Of a DNA stretch of 64,000 bases, positions 1 to 8,856 are shown one piece after another. A program made the position numbers and the translations under genes. The notes beneath the pieces were generated by a model. The model saw only the letters and a list, made by a program, of their open reading frames with translations, ran no database searches and was not told the DNA's origin. Each line of letters begins with the position of its first letter. Within the stretch, counting starts at the first letter, position 1. The stretch comes from Marinilabilia salmonicolor (GTDB taxonomy: Bacteria > Bacteroidota > Bacteroidia > Bacteroidales > Marinilabiliaceae): contig NZ_PVTS01000002.1 of the NCBI RefSeq assembly GCF_003003035.1, forward strand, positions 186,001-250,000, given 5' to 3'.

Positions 1-248
1 GAAAAGGACGCTGACGCATTCACCGACGGCAAACGACTACTCTTTGCCTCCATAAAAGAAGCCTCTCCGGATTTTTCCTGCAGCCGGGTCTTTTGCACAG
101 GAATATTATTTTCAAGTGCATATTCAATACAATTCTCCAGCGTCCATAGTCTCCCGGCAACCGAATCATTGATTTGTCCGAATGTTTCCAGGCAGAGGCC
201 CCACACTAAAATGAGGGAGAAGATACCAGCTTTTATTCCTTTGTTCAT
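1..248 (-). CDS. TolC-like outer membrane efflux protein (N-terminal part only)
   Basis: This gene runs off the left edge; only the first 82 codons are visible. Translation from the ATG at 248 gives a signal peptide (MNKGIKAGIFSLILVWGLCL) followed by WTLENCIEYALENN and then RLPSVNAS. That WxLxxCIEYAxxNN...LPSVN signature is typical of the first helical hairpin of Bacteroidota TolC/OEP-family channels, and it parallels the complete TolC homologue encoded at 40504-41838 (WSLKDCIEYAKDNN...RIPSVNGS). The inferred role is the outer-membrane exit duct of a tripartite efflux or type I secretion system whose other genes would lie to the left. It is divergent from the small Cys-rich gene at 499. Confidence 0.85.
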   Translation of the reverse strand, partial: MNKGIKAGIFSLILVWGLCLETFGQINDSVAGRLWTLENCIEYALENNIPVQKTRLQEKSGEASFMEAKSSRLPSVNASASF

Positions 249-388
249 TTGTCTGACCTTTCAAAATTGATTTCGGAAACAAATTTCCAAAAGGGAAAAA
301 TATTCCTGAAATCATTTCACCCAACCCTTTAAAATCCTCAACCAACAGCCATTTCTGTCTTATTTCACATTCACAGTACATCTCCACG

Positions 389-426
389 TTAACTTTTCAT
401 TAACATGAAATAACAACACATTAACA
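389..426. promoter_or_regulatory. Four phased TTAACA-like repeats (Pho-box-like operator)
   Basis: TTAACT (389), TTAACA (400), ATAACA (410) and TTAACA (421) recur at 11, 10 and 11 bp spacing, one per helical turn. Direct TTAACA repeats at about 11 bp are the classic binding pattern of PhoB/PhoP-type OmpR-family regulators in Bacillus and cyanobacteria. The site lies in the 250-bp gap between the divergent TolC-like gene and the Cys-rich peptide gene and could serve either. Binding by a PhoB-type regulator is an inference; the phased repeat is directly visible. Confidence 0.45.
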
Positions 427-498
427 CATCTTTATTAAGATTCAATCTAAACTTGTATGAAATCAAAATGAATTTTTAACCTAATAAACAATAGCGCT

Positions 499-717
499 AT
501 GAAACGTAAATTAGCTTTATCATTTTTGTTTGTATTCACACTGGCTCTTTCTGCTCCGGTAATGTCTGAAGCCATGGTTCAGGAACCAGAAAAGAAAGAG
601 TGTGAGCAAAAGAAAGAGTGTTGTAAAAAAGAAAAAGCTGAATGTGACAAGAAAGCTGAAAAGGCAGAATGTGACAAGAAAGCTGAGAAAAAAGAGTGTG
701 ACAAAGAAAAGAAGTAA
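499..717 (+). CDS. Small secreted Cys/Lys/Glu-rich repeat protein, 72 aa
   Basis: I do not recognise the family. A clear signal peptide occupies residues 1 to about 24 (MKRKLALSFLFVFTLALSAP...SEA). The mature part is only Lys, Glu, Cys, Asp, Ala and Gln after a short start, with six cysteines. Three nine-residue repeats (KAECDKKAE, KAECDKKAE, KKECDKEKK) are encoded by 27-bp DNA repeats at 634-660, 661-687 and 688-714, so the array grew by duplication. There is no lipobox. The composition suggests a helical periplasmic or secreted metal- or thiol-reactive peptide, but that is speculation. It is a single-gene unit: a phased operator-like repeat lies upstream and a strong terminator starts 25 bp after the stop. 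Confidence 0.75.
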   Translation: MKRKLALSFLFVFTLALSAPVMSEAMVQEPEKKECEQKKECCKKEKAECDKKAEKAECDKKAEKKECDKEKK

Positions 718-742
718 TCTTCAATTTATTGTGAATGAGAAA

Positions 743-776
743 GGGAGGTAGCCTAATTGGCCGCCTCCCTTTTTTT
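743..776 (+). terminator. Rho-independent terminator after the Cys-rich peptide gene
   Basis: GGGAGG(TA)GCC, loop TAATT, GGC(CG)CCTCCC, followed by seven T residues. It ends the 499-717 transcript and lies before the convergent LytTR regulator gene. Confidence 0.85.
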
Positions 777-839
777 CATCTATCATACCCTTCAAAAATC
801 TATGCCGGACATCACAACGAATCCCAAATCATAAACTAT

Positions 840-1568
840 TCAGTTCAGGTTAAACAGCTCTTTCCGAACCTCATCCCTGTAAGATTGTCCTATGGGAACG
901 GTTTTATCACTATTGTGCAGTTGTAACTGATTGCCATAAAGCGCCTTCACCTGTTGCCGGTTGACGATGTAAGATTTATGTACCCGCATAAATAACCCGG
1001 CCGGAAGCTGCTCTACCAGATTCTTCAGGGATTCCAGCGCAACCAGTTTCTGGTTTAAACAATGAAACGTTACGTACTCCCGCATCCCTTCAATAAAAAG
1101 GATATCAGCAACATTGACGCGATAAGATTTATGATCGGCCTTGACAACAATAAACTCCCTGCTTTCGGCAAAGGCAGTTGCCGTCGTAGAGCTATCCGAA
1201 TTTCTTTGATGCAACCGATCGCCGGCTTTCTGCACAGACTGCACAAAACGCTCAAATGCAAAAGGTTTCAACAGGTAATCAATCACATCGAGCTGGTATC
1301 CCTCCAATGCATATTCCGGATAGGCAGATGTAATAACCACCAGAATGTTTTTAAGGTGAAAAGCTTTCAGGAAATCCATTCCGGAAATCTCGGGCATCTG
1401 AATATCCAGAAACACCAGATCGACACCCCCACTTTGCAATAAGGGCAGCGCTTCCAACGGTGATTTGAAACTGCCCGTCAGTTCCAGATGCGGAAACCGC
1501 TCGATATAATCTTTCAGCAGAGCCCGGGCAGGAAATTCATCGTCTATTATTACACACCTAATCTTCAT
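840..1568 (-). CDS. LytTR-family response regulator (LytR/AgrA type)
   Basis: DNA-binding response regulator of 242 aa. The receiver domain (about 1-120) has the acidic pair near residue 10, phospho-acceptor Asp about 55 in VFLDIQMP, and the conserved Lys in LLKPF about 101. A LytTR DNA-binding domain follows (about 140-240: FIVVKADHKSYRVNVADILFIEGM ... RVHKSYIVN). The ATG overlaps the kinase stop as TGATG, so the two are translationally coupled; a TTG one codon upstream is less likely. It should act with the kinase encoded immediately upstream. The target genes are not evident. Confidence 0.93.
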   Translation of the reverse strand: MKIRCVIIDDEFPARALLKDYIERFPHLELTGSFKSPLEALPLLQSGGVDLVFLDIQMPEISGMDFLKAFHLKNILVVITSAYPEYALEGYQLDVIDYLLKPFAFERFVQSVQKAGDRLHQRNSDSSTTATAFAESREFIVVKADHKSYRVNVADILFIEGMREYVTFHCLNQKLVALESLKNLVEQLPAGLFMRVHKSYIVNRQQVKALYGNQLQLHNSDKTVPIGQSYRDEVRKELFNLN

Positions 1569-2758
1569 CAACTCAGGTTTATTTCCAACAACACTTCAAA
1601 ACGGTCTGCTTCATCCTTAATTTCAATATGATGACAATCTCTGTAAAGATAAGAAAGCCGTTTTTTTACATTATCTATGCCAATCCCTCCCACTTTGTCC
1701 TTGGAAATATCTCTGGGAGGTTTACTATTCGCACAACTAAACCGGATTGTCTGCCCATCATACTCAAGCTTCATCTGAATCCAACCATTCACAGTATCAT
1801 CGATGTTGCTATGCTTAAAGGCATTTTCCACAAAAGGGAACAGAAGCATAGGCTCAATCTTCACACCCGGACGAACATCTTCCAGATTGATTTCAAGCCG
1901 CGGTTCCTCCTCCAGTTTAATTTTTTGAAACTCCACAAAATTGCGGATATAATCCACCTCATTCTGAAGGGGTATTTTACCGTTATCGGTTTCATAAACA
2001 ATAAACCGCAGCATGGAGGAGAGTTTCAAAACCAGAAGAGCAGTTTTATTACTCTGCCGCTGTGCCAGAGAATAAATATTGTTCAGGGCATTAAAAAGAA
2101 AGTGCGGATTCATCTGGGACTTGAGAAACTTCATCTCCGTGGACAGATTCTCATTGGTCAGTGACAGTCGTTCATTCTCTTTCCTTCGCGCATCAACCAT
2201 CAACCAAAACATGGTACTTAGAAAAAGAATCCCCAGAGAAGAGAATATACTGAACATGGTATGTCTTCCAAAAAGATCCCAGGGAGGCTTTGGTGGCTTT
2301 TCATCCACTTCAGGTCCCGGTCTCCCGGGCTGTGGAGGTCTTGGCGACAATTGCTCCCCACCCGGATTCTCTCCCTGGCTAAAATGCAACACCTCCGGCT
2401 GACTCCTTCTCAGCTTCTCCCAGTCCTGTTGGCCAACCGGATCGGTAACCTCCCACAACAACGAAACGCTGCCCAACAAAATGAGAATAGCAACAGCATA
2501 AGCTTTAAATTTGCTGCGACCCACAAGTAAAGGCAACAAAACCAAAACATTAATATAGAATATCAATGCATTAACAGCCAGCGTTCGCAAGGTCATCAAG
2601 ATGGCCGTTTCAGTATCGAATATAAGATTGGGGCCATAAAAAAACACCAATGAATAACCTACCCATATCATAATATGAAGCCATCCCAGCCGTTTAAACT
2701 CGGTTGAAATCACATGCCATACTTTCCCTTCAGATTTGCTATTCTTCTCCCAACTCAT
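1568..2758 (-). CDS. LytS/YehU-type sensor histidine kinase (PF06580 family)
   Basis: Membrane sensor kinase of 396 aa. Hydrophobic segments lie at about 25-45, 52-80, 86-104 and 166-188. Between the third and fourth is a Pro-rich stretch (about 133-160, PRPPQPGRPG...KPPKPPW) that would face one side of the membrane. The His_kinase domain has the phospho-acceptor His219 in SQMNPHFLFNAL, the N-box PFVENAFKH at about 308-316 and the G-box GGIGIDNVKKRL at about 357-368. It has no periplasmic sensor domain of any size, so signals are probably sensed in or near the membrane. It forms an operon with the LytTR regulator. Confidence 0.92.
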   Translation of the reverse strand: MSWEKNSKSEGKVWHVISTEFKRLGWLHIMIWVGYSLVFFYGPNLIFDTETAILMTLRTLAVNALIFYINVLVLLPLLVGRSKFKAYAVAILILLGSVSLLWEVTDPVGQQDWEKLRRSQPEVLHFSQGENPGGEQLSPRPPQPGRPGPEVDEKPPKPPWDLFGRHTMFSIFSSLGILFLSTMFWLMVDARRKENERLSLTNENLSTEMKFLKSQMNPHFLFNALNNIYSLAQRQSNKTALLVLKLSSMLRFIVYETDNGKIPLQNEVDYIRNFVEFQKIKLEEEPRLEINLEDVRPGVKIEPMLLFPFVENAFKHSNIDDTVNGWIQMKLEYDGQTIRFSCANSKPPRDISKDKVGGIGIDNVKKRLSYLYRDCHHIEIKDEADRFEVLLEINLS

Positions 2759-2778
2759 CGCACTTCATTAAAAACAGG

Positions 2779-3807
2779 TTAATCATTATCATCTTGTTCT
2801 TCACCGGGGCGAAACGTCCACACATCATCGAAATAATAGGCCGAACTGTTGCCGGTGGCCACATAAGGGGTGTTGTTGATGGAAAAAGCCAAGGCATCAC
2901 TCCTGGAAGATCCCTCAAAATTAGTCTTTTCCTCCCAAAAATCGGTAATAGGATTGTACTCCCAGGTAGAATTGCCGGCATATCCTGCACCCCCGGTTGT
3001 AAGATACCCACATCCATCCATTGTAAATGCTACGACGTTGCTCCCGGCAAGACTGTAATCATCATCATACGACTCATCATCATTTGTATTACTGGTAATC
3101 TCACGTTTCTCGGTCCAGCTGTCACTTTCCGGATCATACATCCAGGCATCGGTCACATACTCACTATTGTCAACCCCGGTAAACACATAGGCTTTGCCTT
3201 CCAATACGAAGACGGCGGCATCCCGGCGTTTGGAACCACCAATGCTGGTAATTTGCGACCAGCTACCACTCGAAGCATCATACCGGTAAAAATCTTTGAG
3301 CCGGTTGCCATCATAGCCGGTGCCCACATATCCATGGTTGTCGATACCAAAGCCAATCGCTGAATAACGCGCGGTACCGGGGAAATCGGCAATTTGTGTC
3401 CATTGTCCGTTGTCGCCTTTTGCAGGATCAAATTCCCAAAAGTCCTTTAGCTTGTTGTCCCCATCATACCCTGTACCAACATACCCTTTACCGTTGGCAG
3501 AGAAAGCTACGGCCCCATTTCGGGCAGGAGCTTCGTCAGGAAGAGCAGCCACCTCTCTCCAGCTGTCATTGGCTGCATCATAACGCCAGAAATCTCTCAG
3601 GCGCTCATCTTCCTCTCCATTGTAACCGGTGCCTATATAGGCATAATCACCAATTACAAAAGCCACAGCATCGGTACGGGGAATTCCTTCAAAGGCTCCC
3701 ATTTCAACCCAGTTGCCCAATAGTTCTTCATCGTCGTCATCATCGCATGCTGCAAACAGCAAAATTGTGGATAATAGAATCCACCATAACATTTTAGATA
3801 ATTGCAT
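2779..3807 (-). CDS. Kelch-repeat lipoprotein
   Basis: Lipoprotein of 342 aa: signal peptide with lipobox LLFAAC, then a run of Asp residues (CDDDDDEE), which in Bacteroidota often marks export to the outer membrane or surface. The rest is six kelch/galactose-oxidase repeats of about 50 residues, each with a G-Y-x-G-T-G-Y core and a W/Y-YDxxxxSW blade end, so a six-bladed beta-propeller is expected. No catalytic residues can be assigned. It lies upstream of the LytS/LytTR pair on the same strand (20 bp gap) and is divergent from the DUF4270 gene. Kelch lipoproteins next to DUF4270 genes are, from memory, a recurring arrangement in this phylum. Confidence 0.85.
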   Translation of the reverse strand: MQLSKMLWWILLSTILLFAACDDDDDEELLGNWVEMGAFEGIPRTDAVAFVIGDYAYIGTGYNGEEDERLRDFWRYDAANDSWREVAALPDEAPARNGAVAFSANGKGYVGTGYDGDNKLKDFWEFDPAKGDNGQWTQIADFPGTARYSAIGFGIDNHGYVGTGYDGNRLKDFYRYDASSGSWSQITSIGGSKRRDAAVFVLEGKAYVFTGVDNSEYVTDAWMYDPESDSWTEKREITSNTNDDESYDDDYSLAGSNVVAFTMDGCGYLTTGGAGYAGNSTWEYNPITDFWEEKTNFEGSSRSDALAFSINNTPYVATGNSSAYYFDDVWTFRPGEEQDDND

Positions 3808-4095
3808 AAGATATTGCTATTTAATATTCCAAACTATATTTTTTCTTTTTACCCTCTCACTGATAACGAGCTGGCTGACCACAAAAAGACAAATAACCTG
3901 ACTCTCCACCACCTTTTTTTCAACCAACAGGAGAGCAAACTCTTTCAACGGTTCGGTTTTCTCTATTTCCTGAATGTCCAATACCATCATTGAGAATAAT
4001 CAGGTGCTTGCCGGCAGATTGGCCCCTCTCGTTGAAAAAAAGAGACTGAAGAGCGCCCCCTGTCATACATTCGCGGTCAGGAAAAACAACCATGT

Positions 4096-5418
4096 ATGAA
4101 TAAGCAAACCACGTTACTTCTTCTTCAGATTCTCTTGTTTACCGGAATCCCCCTCTTACCTTCCTGCTCAGAGGGGGATCTTTCTATTGGAGATGATTTT
4201 GTAGATACAGAAACCTACACAGCTATTACAGATACTTTTTCACTGAACCTTTCTACCTTCAGGATGGATAGTGTGGAAACATCCGGAACAGGAATTGCTC
4301 TTTGCGGCTATAGCGAGATACACGAAACAAAATCCACCAGTTATTTCAATATCGAACTAACTTCCGATAACATCAACAAAGGTGAGAAGTACGATTCACT
4401 ATGCCTGGTCTTACAACATTCAGGATATTACCTGGGGGATACAACTCAACTATTTGGGGTCAGTGTTCATTTGCTTCAGGAAGAAATCACTGCCAACGAT
4501 GCAGGAACGCTTTGTGCAGATAATTTTTTCCACTATGCAAAAGGGCCTGTCGGACAGGTAACTTATTATCCCGAGCCGAACACCACCGAAGAGAAGGAGT
4601 TACTTATCAGGATAGATGATTCATTTGGTCAGATGCTCCTGGATACACTGCAAAGCAATACATCACTTACGGCTGTGGACTTTGAAGGGATCCTTCATGG
4701 TCTTGCCCTGGTTCCCGACTCAACCATCTCCAACGCCGTCCTGGGATTTGAAGCCGAAGAAGGAAGCATCAATCTACGGCTATATACCCATAAGGTGGAT
4801 TTGGAAAAGACCGAACTCACCCACGATTTTCCACTGGCAGAAACAACCCTTCAGTTCAATAATATTGTAAGCATCTCCGATAAGGAAGCATTGCGATCAT
4901 TGACATCTTACAAACAAAAAGTCCCCGAATCTCAATTGAATCAATCAGCTATCTTGCAGGGAGGAACCGGTTTCTTCGCCCGCATAGACCTTCCCGGACT
5001 CCCATCCATGAAGGCACTGAAACAGCAGGGGCAAATTGTAAAGGCTACCTTGCAAGTGGGTGTCAAAGCGGAAAGTCACCAAACCCAAACACCACCAACA
5101 ACTTTGTATTTACTGGAAGCTGACAAAATCAATCAGCTATCATCCTACATTGTGAACAGCAGTGGCAATACTGTAACCGGCACCTTGAGTAAATCAACCT
5201 CCCTCTATGAGGAATCCTATACCTACACTTTCGACATCACCTACTTTCTGAATGCGCTCATCAATGAAGAAGTTACCACCGAAGGCACAGGTATTGTACT
5301 GGCACTTCCCGAAGAAGACCTTCAAAGTAGTGTGGACAGAGTGAAATTTAAAGGATATACCGACCCTTCGGCAGAAACCAGATTAAATGTTTTTTACTAC
5401 AATTATGACAAAGAATAG
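4096..5418 (+). CDS. DUF4270-family lipoprotein
   Basis: Lipoprotein of 440 aa with signal peptide and lipobox (LLPSC at about residue 24). The body is beta-rich and matches DUF4270 features: N-terminal IGDDFVDTETY, a segment with 'FSLNLSTFRMDSVETSGTG', and C-terminal YTFDITYFLNALINE. DUF4270 is a Bacteroidota family of unknown function, usually an outer-membrane or surface lipoprotein. The next gene starts 14 bp before its stop, so the two are probably made together. The start at 4096 was preferred over the nearby ATG at 4092, which is out of frame and stops at once. Confidence 0.75.
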   Translation: MNKQTTLLLLQILLFTGIPLLPSCSEGDLSIGDDFVDTETYTAITDTFSLNLSTFRMDSVETSGTGIALCGYSEIHETKSTSYFNIELTSDNINKGEKYDSLCLVLQHSGYYLGDTTQLFGVSVHLLQEEITANDAGTLCADNFFHYAKGPVGQVTYYPEPNTTEEKELLIRIDDSFGQMLLDTLQSNTSLTAVDFEGILHGLALVPDSTISNAVLGFEAEEGSINLRLYTHKVDLEKTELTHDFPLAETTLQFNNIVSISDKEALRSLTSYKQKVPESQLNQSAILQGGTGFFARIDLPGLPSMKALKQQGQIVKATLQVGVKAESHQTQTPPTTLYLLEADKINQLSSYIVNSSGNTVTGTLSKSTSLYEESYTYTFDITYFLNALINEEVTTEGTGIVLALPEEDLQSSVDRVKFKGYTDPSAETRLNVFYYNYDKE

Positions 5419-6658
5419 ACAACGTATTCTCCTGTATTTTCTGATTGCAATCAACGGTATAGTGCAGCTAAAAGCGCAGAACAACACCTCATCTCCTTAT
5501 TCTGTTTTTGGATTTGGGGTAATGGAAACAGCTGCACATGCTCACAACACTGCCATGGGCAACAGCGGAGTGGCAATACCCTCAGAAAAGTACCTAAACA
5601 CACTGAATCCAGCTTCACTCAGCAATCTTGATTCTCTGTCCTTTTATTTCAATTTCCAGGCACAGGGAACTTCCAACAAATTCATCATGTCAGGAAAGGA
5701 ACAAACCAATTTTGATTCCAATTTTGACATTCTTTCCATGGGCTTCCGGATTACTCCCCGGTGGGGAATGTCGGTGGGTTTATACCCCTTCTCAAGTATA
5801 GGATACGAGATTAACGCCCAAAGTGACATACTGGGGTCAACATCCGAGTACCCCATTGTTTATGAAGGAGGTGGAGGCCTTTCGCGGATAACCATGTCCA
5901 ACGGAATTAAGCTTTGGAAAAACCTGTCGGCGGGTATAGACTTTTCTTTCCTCTGGGGATCTACCGACATTATGGAGACAGCTGATTATTCATCTCTTAG
6001 TGGAATGACCATTAGCAACACCAGAAAATGGTATTTCAACAATCTTTATCTGAAATATGGTTTGCAATACAAGGCGCGACTCAAAAACGGGAGTCTGCAT
6101 GCCGGTGCCACCTGGCAACCCCAAACCAACATTTATGCCACCTTCAACCAAACCATCGAACAGGATGAAAGTACCACCTATTACGATGAAGACCAATCGG
6201 CTGATGATGTGTGGTTACCCAACATTTACAACATCGGATTGGCAGCTCAATGGAACTCCGGATGGCAGGTAGCAGCTGATTACTCATTGGCGGAATGGGC
6301 TCTGTTGAACCACAGCAGCACACTGAACGGTACTTTTCATGATTCACAAACCTTTGGTGCAGGAGTATCCTGGTCCAATCCTAACAACAAACACAAATGT
6401 ATTAATCAGATGAATTGGCAGGCAGGAGCTTTTTATACCGACGGACATATCAGCATCAATGGAACACGCATTGCTGAAAAAGGATTTAGTGCCGGTTTTT
6501 CTGTTCCGGTAAGCGATCGCGGAAACAGGTTCCATCTATCATACCAATACTCCATAAAAGGAACTGCAGACAACGGACTTATCGAAGAGCGTTATCACAA
6601 ATTCAAACTCAGTTTCTCCATTATTGAACATTGGTTTGCAAAGCAGAAATTTTATTAG
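5405..6658 (+). CDS. Outer-membrane beta-barrel protein (FadL/PorV-like), coupled to DUF4270
   Basis: About 417 aa from the ATG at 5405; the ATG at 5387 is in frame but would put MFFTTI before the signal peptide and is deeper inside the previous gene. A signal peptide ending near VQLKAQ is followed by SSPYSVFGFGVMETAAHAHNTAMGNSGVA, the start seen in Bacteroidota FadL/PorV-like barrels ('yS.yG.G......n..MG..g.a'). Alternating aromatic strands continue to the end. It overlaps the DUF4270 stop by 14 bp. Function is unknown; a barrel/lipoprotein pair for surface export or uptake is an inference. Its 3' end overlaps the convergent PD40 gene by 38 bp. Confidence 0.75.
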   Translation: MTKNRQRILLYFLIAINGIVQLKAQNNTSSPYSVFGFGVMETAAHAHNTAMGNSGVAIPSEKYLNTLNPASLSNLDSLSFYFNFQAQGTSNKFIMSGKEQTNFDSNFDILSMGFRITPRWGMSVGLYPFSSIGYEINAQSDILGSTSEYPIVYEGGGGLSRITMSNGIKLWKNLSAGIDFSFLWGSTDIMETADYSSLSGMTISNTRKWYFNNLYLKYGLQYKARLKNGSLHAGATWQPQTNIYATFNQTIEQDESTTYYDEDQSADDVWLPNIYNIGLAAQWNSGWQVAADYSLAEWALLNHSSTLNGTFHDSQTFGAGVSWSNPNNKHKCINQMNWQAGAFYTDGHISINGTRIAEKGFSAGFSVPVSDRGNRFHLSYQYSIKGTADNGLIEERYHKFKLSFSIIEHWFAKQKFY

Positions 6659-8615
6659 AGTTGTCCGGCTCAGATAGTTCCTCCAAAGGCTCCCAGGCCC
6701 GAATCCAGGCATCACTAAAACGACCGTTTTGCTGAATACGGGTTCGGTATTGTTCAGCCTCCTCCCGATTGCGGAAGCGTCCGGTTACGTATCGCAGATA
6801 GCCGTCACGACCTTCAAGAGCGTTGACCGATTCCAGATCCAGACCCCGGAAGAACCAAAAACCTACTTCGGGATAATGGCGGAGTGCCAGCACCTGAATG
6901 GTAAAAGTGGTATCCAATCGAGCCTGCAGTTTTTCTAAGTTCTGCGGAATTTCTGCCAGTTTGCGATAATTTCCCGATTCAGGAACCAGACCCGGTTTCA
7001 GAGGAGCAGCCATCCGCGGATCCTGCAACATCACTATTTGCTCTGTTTTATCGTACGACAATTGGTCTGACACATGAATATTCAAAGGCTGTTCCGCCGA
7101 TTCGGGCGTAACTTCTTCAATGGTATAGTTTTCACCTGCTTCCAGGAACAATAGATAACGACCATTGGCAGGGTTGGGACGGTAATCGCCCACCTGCTTA
7201 TTATCCGAATCACGCGAAACAAGAAGCCTGATCTGTTCAACAGGTACATCCCCGGAATTTCTGATGGTTCCCTCAATCACTGCCAGAGAACCGCTATACA
7301 AAGAATCAAACTCTACTTTATAGATGTCTGAACGACCCACATTTTCAGAAAACCGGTAAGATGCATAATAAGCCTGACTCTTGTCCAGCGTGGGAACAAA
7401 GAAAAAATCATCATCGGGTGTATTAATGGGATGTCCCATATTCACAGGCTCGGTCCAGGTCTCTTCTGACTGGATCTGGCTGTAAAAAACATCAAATCTT
7501 CCCATAGAGGTATGTCCCTCGGAGGCAAAATAGAGCGTTTGTCCATCGGGGTGTAACATGGGAGTCTCTTCATCCAGTTCTGAGTTGATCATCGGTCCCA
7601 GGTTTACCGGTTCTCCCCATTGTCCATAAGCATCAAGTTTGCTCCTGTAAATATCAAGTCCTCCAAATCCTCCGGGTCTGTTGCTGGTAAAATAGAGTGT
7701 GCTCTGATCCGGCGACAAAGCAGCATGCGTTTCATCCCAACGGGAATTGATCGGATAAGGCAATTTTTCAGGTTCCTGCCACTCTCCGTTCATATAATCA
7801 CTCACATAAATACTTTTCCCCTCCCTGTCGTTTTTAAAAAGAAATAACCGATTGCCATCGGGCGACAAAGACAATATGGATTTGTGTTCGGTGCGCGAAA
7901 AGAATTCATCCAGCACCCGGGGTTTGCTCCACCCTTTTTGGTTTCGCTCGGCGAAAAACACCTTTTCGGCAAATTGTCCGTCGGGCAACTGTGCCCCGCG
8001 ACCGGCAGGACGGCGCGATGTGAAAAAAATACGATTCCCGGTTAACGAAACCAGCGGACTGTGATCGTCATAGTCAGAATTAAAAAAATCCCCAAGGTTG
8101 GTAATCTTCAACGGCACGGGATTCTTCAACAAAATAGCAGAATTCCGGATTTGCTTCATCTCTGCGGCGATTTCCTCCCGCAAATTAGCCTCTGTCACGG
8201 AATCGCGAAGGGTTTTAAGAACAGACAAGGCCTCCCGGGGTCTTTGTTCCAGGTGGTATGTACGCGCAATGGTGCGTTGCAAATCCACCCCGAACGGGGA
8301 AAATTTGTCGGATACAGGAATAATACTAAGTGCAGTATGAAAAAGCGCCAATGCCGAATCAAGCTCCTGATTGGTATGTACAAAGCAGATACCCAGCTGT
8401 GTCAGGGCATCCACATGCTGCGGATTTTGCTCAAGAATCTCTGTGTATAAGGCAATTGCCTCCTCATAATTTTTATCCCCGGCAGCAGCAAATGCTTTTT
8501 TAAATGTACGCATATGCAAATCGTCTCTACCTGCCTCGGCAGGTAGAGCCACTGATATCAAAAGCACAAGGATAATTGCCTTTCGTGTCAAATTGTGTAA
8601 AAACCTCATGGTCAT
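6621..8615 (-). CDS. TPR / PD40 beta-propeller protein with C-terminal SPOR-like domain
   Basis: Exported protein of 664 aa. A signal peptide ends at about LPAEA. TPR-like helices follow (about 35-150, 'YEEAIALYTEILEQNPQHVDALTQLGICF'). A WD40-like PD40 propeller covers about 185-420 with repeats of the type LSPDGNRLFLFKNDREG and LSPDQSTLYFTSNRPGGFGGLDIY. A SPOR-like domain sits at about 565-645 ('FTIQVLALRHYP...YLRYVTGRFRNREEAEQYRTRIQ'). The TPR-PD40 order is shared with PorE-type proteins of the type IX secretion system, but the OmpA peptidoglycan-binding domain is absent; the SPOR-like end may be its substitute. That is an inference. Start may be 8615 or the ATG two codons later. Confidence 0.8.
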   Translation of the reverse strand: MTMRFLHNLTRKAIILVLLISVALPAEAGRDDLHMRTFKKAFAAAGDKNYEEAIALYTEILEQNPQHVDALTQLGICFVHTNQELDSALALFHTALSIIPVSDKFSPFGVDLQRTIARTYHLEQRPREALSVLKTLRDSVTEANLREEIAAEMKQIRNSAILLKNPVPLKITNLGDFFNSDYDDHSPLVSLTGNRIFFTSRRPAGRGAQLPDGQFAEKVFFAERNQKGWSKPRVLDEFFSRTEHKSILSLSPDGNRLFLFKNDREGKSIYVSDYMNGEWQEPEKLPYPINSRWDETHAALSPDQSTLYFTSNRPGGFGGLDIYRSKLDAYGQWGEPVNLGPMINSELDEETPMLHPDGQTLYFASEGHTSMGRFDVFYSQIQSEETWTEPVNMGHPINTPDDDFFFVPTLDKSQAYYASYRFSENVGRSDIYKVEFDSLYSGSLAVIEGTIRNSGDVPVEQIRLLVSRDSDNKQVGDYRPNPANGRYLLFLEAGENYTIEEVTPESAEQPLNIHVSDQLSYDKTEQIVMLQDPRMAAPLKPGLVPESGNYRKLAEIPQNLEKLQARLDTTFTIQVLALRHYPEVGFWFFRGLDLESVNALEGRDGYLRYVTGRFRNREEAEQYRTRIQQNGRFSDAWIRAWEPLEELSEPDNSNKISALQTNVQ

Positions 8616-8856
8616 GGTCTTCCCCTCTACATGTTCTATCCCCTCTTACGCCACAAAAATGTAAAAGATTGTAATTCAAGACAAAGCAACACCACATTTT
8701 GACGAACAACCCAAAATAAAGGATAAACAACTCTGTATTGCCGAAAACAGAAGCACCTAAACTGCTGATTGTTAACAAAAGCAAATGGGGAGTTGGATCC
8801 TCAAATCCTTCCCTTCGGGATTGGGGTGTTCAACCAGTTGGATTTTCCTTTTCCTT

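Noticed and set aside
735-926. Short plus-strand frame across the terminator and the end of the LytTR gene
   Set aside because: It begins inside the terminator of the previous gene, runs antisense into a clear gene and has no protein features.
2704-3363. 219-aa plus-strand frame opposite the kelch gene
   Set aside because: It is the antisense shadow of a clear kelch lipoprotein gene, with a repetitive composition that mirrors the propeller repeats.
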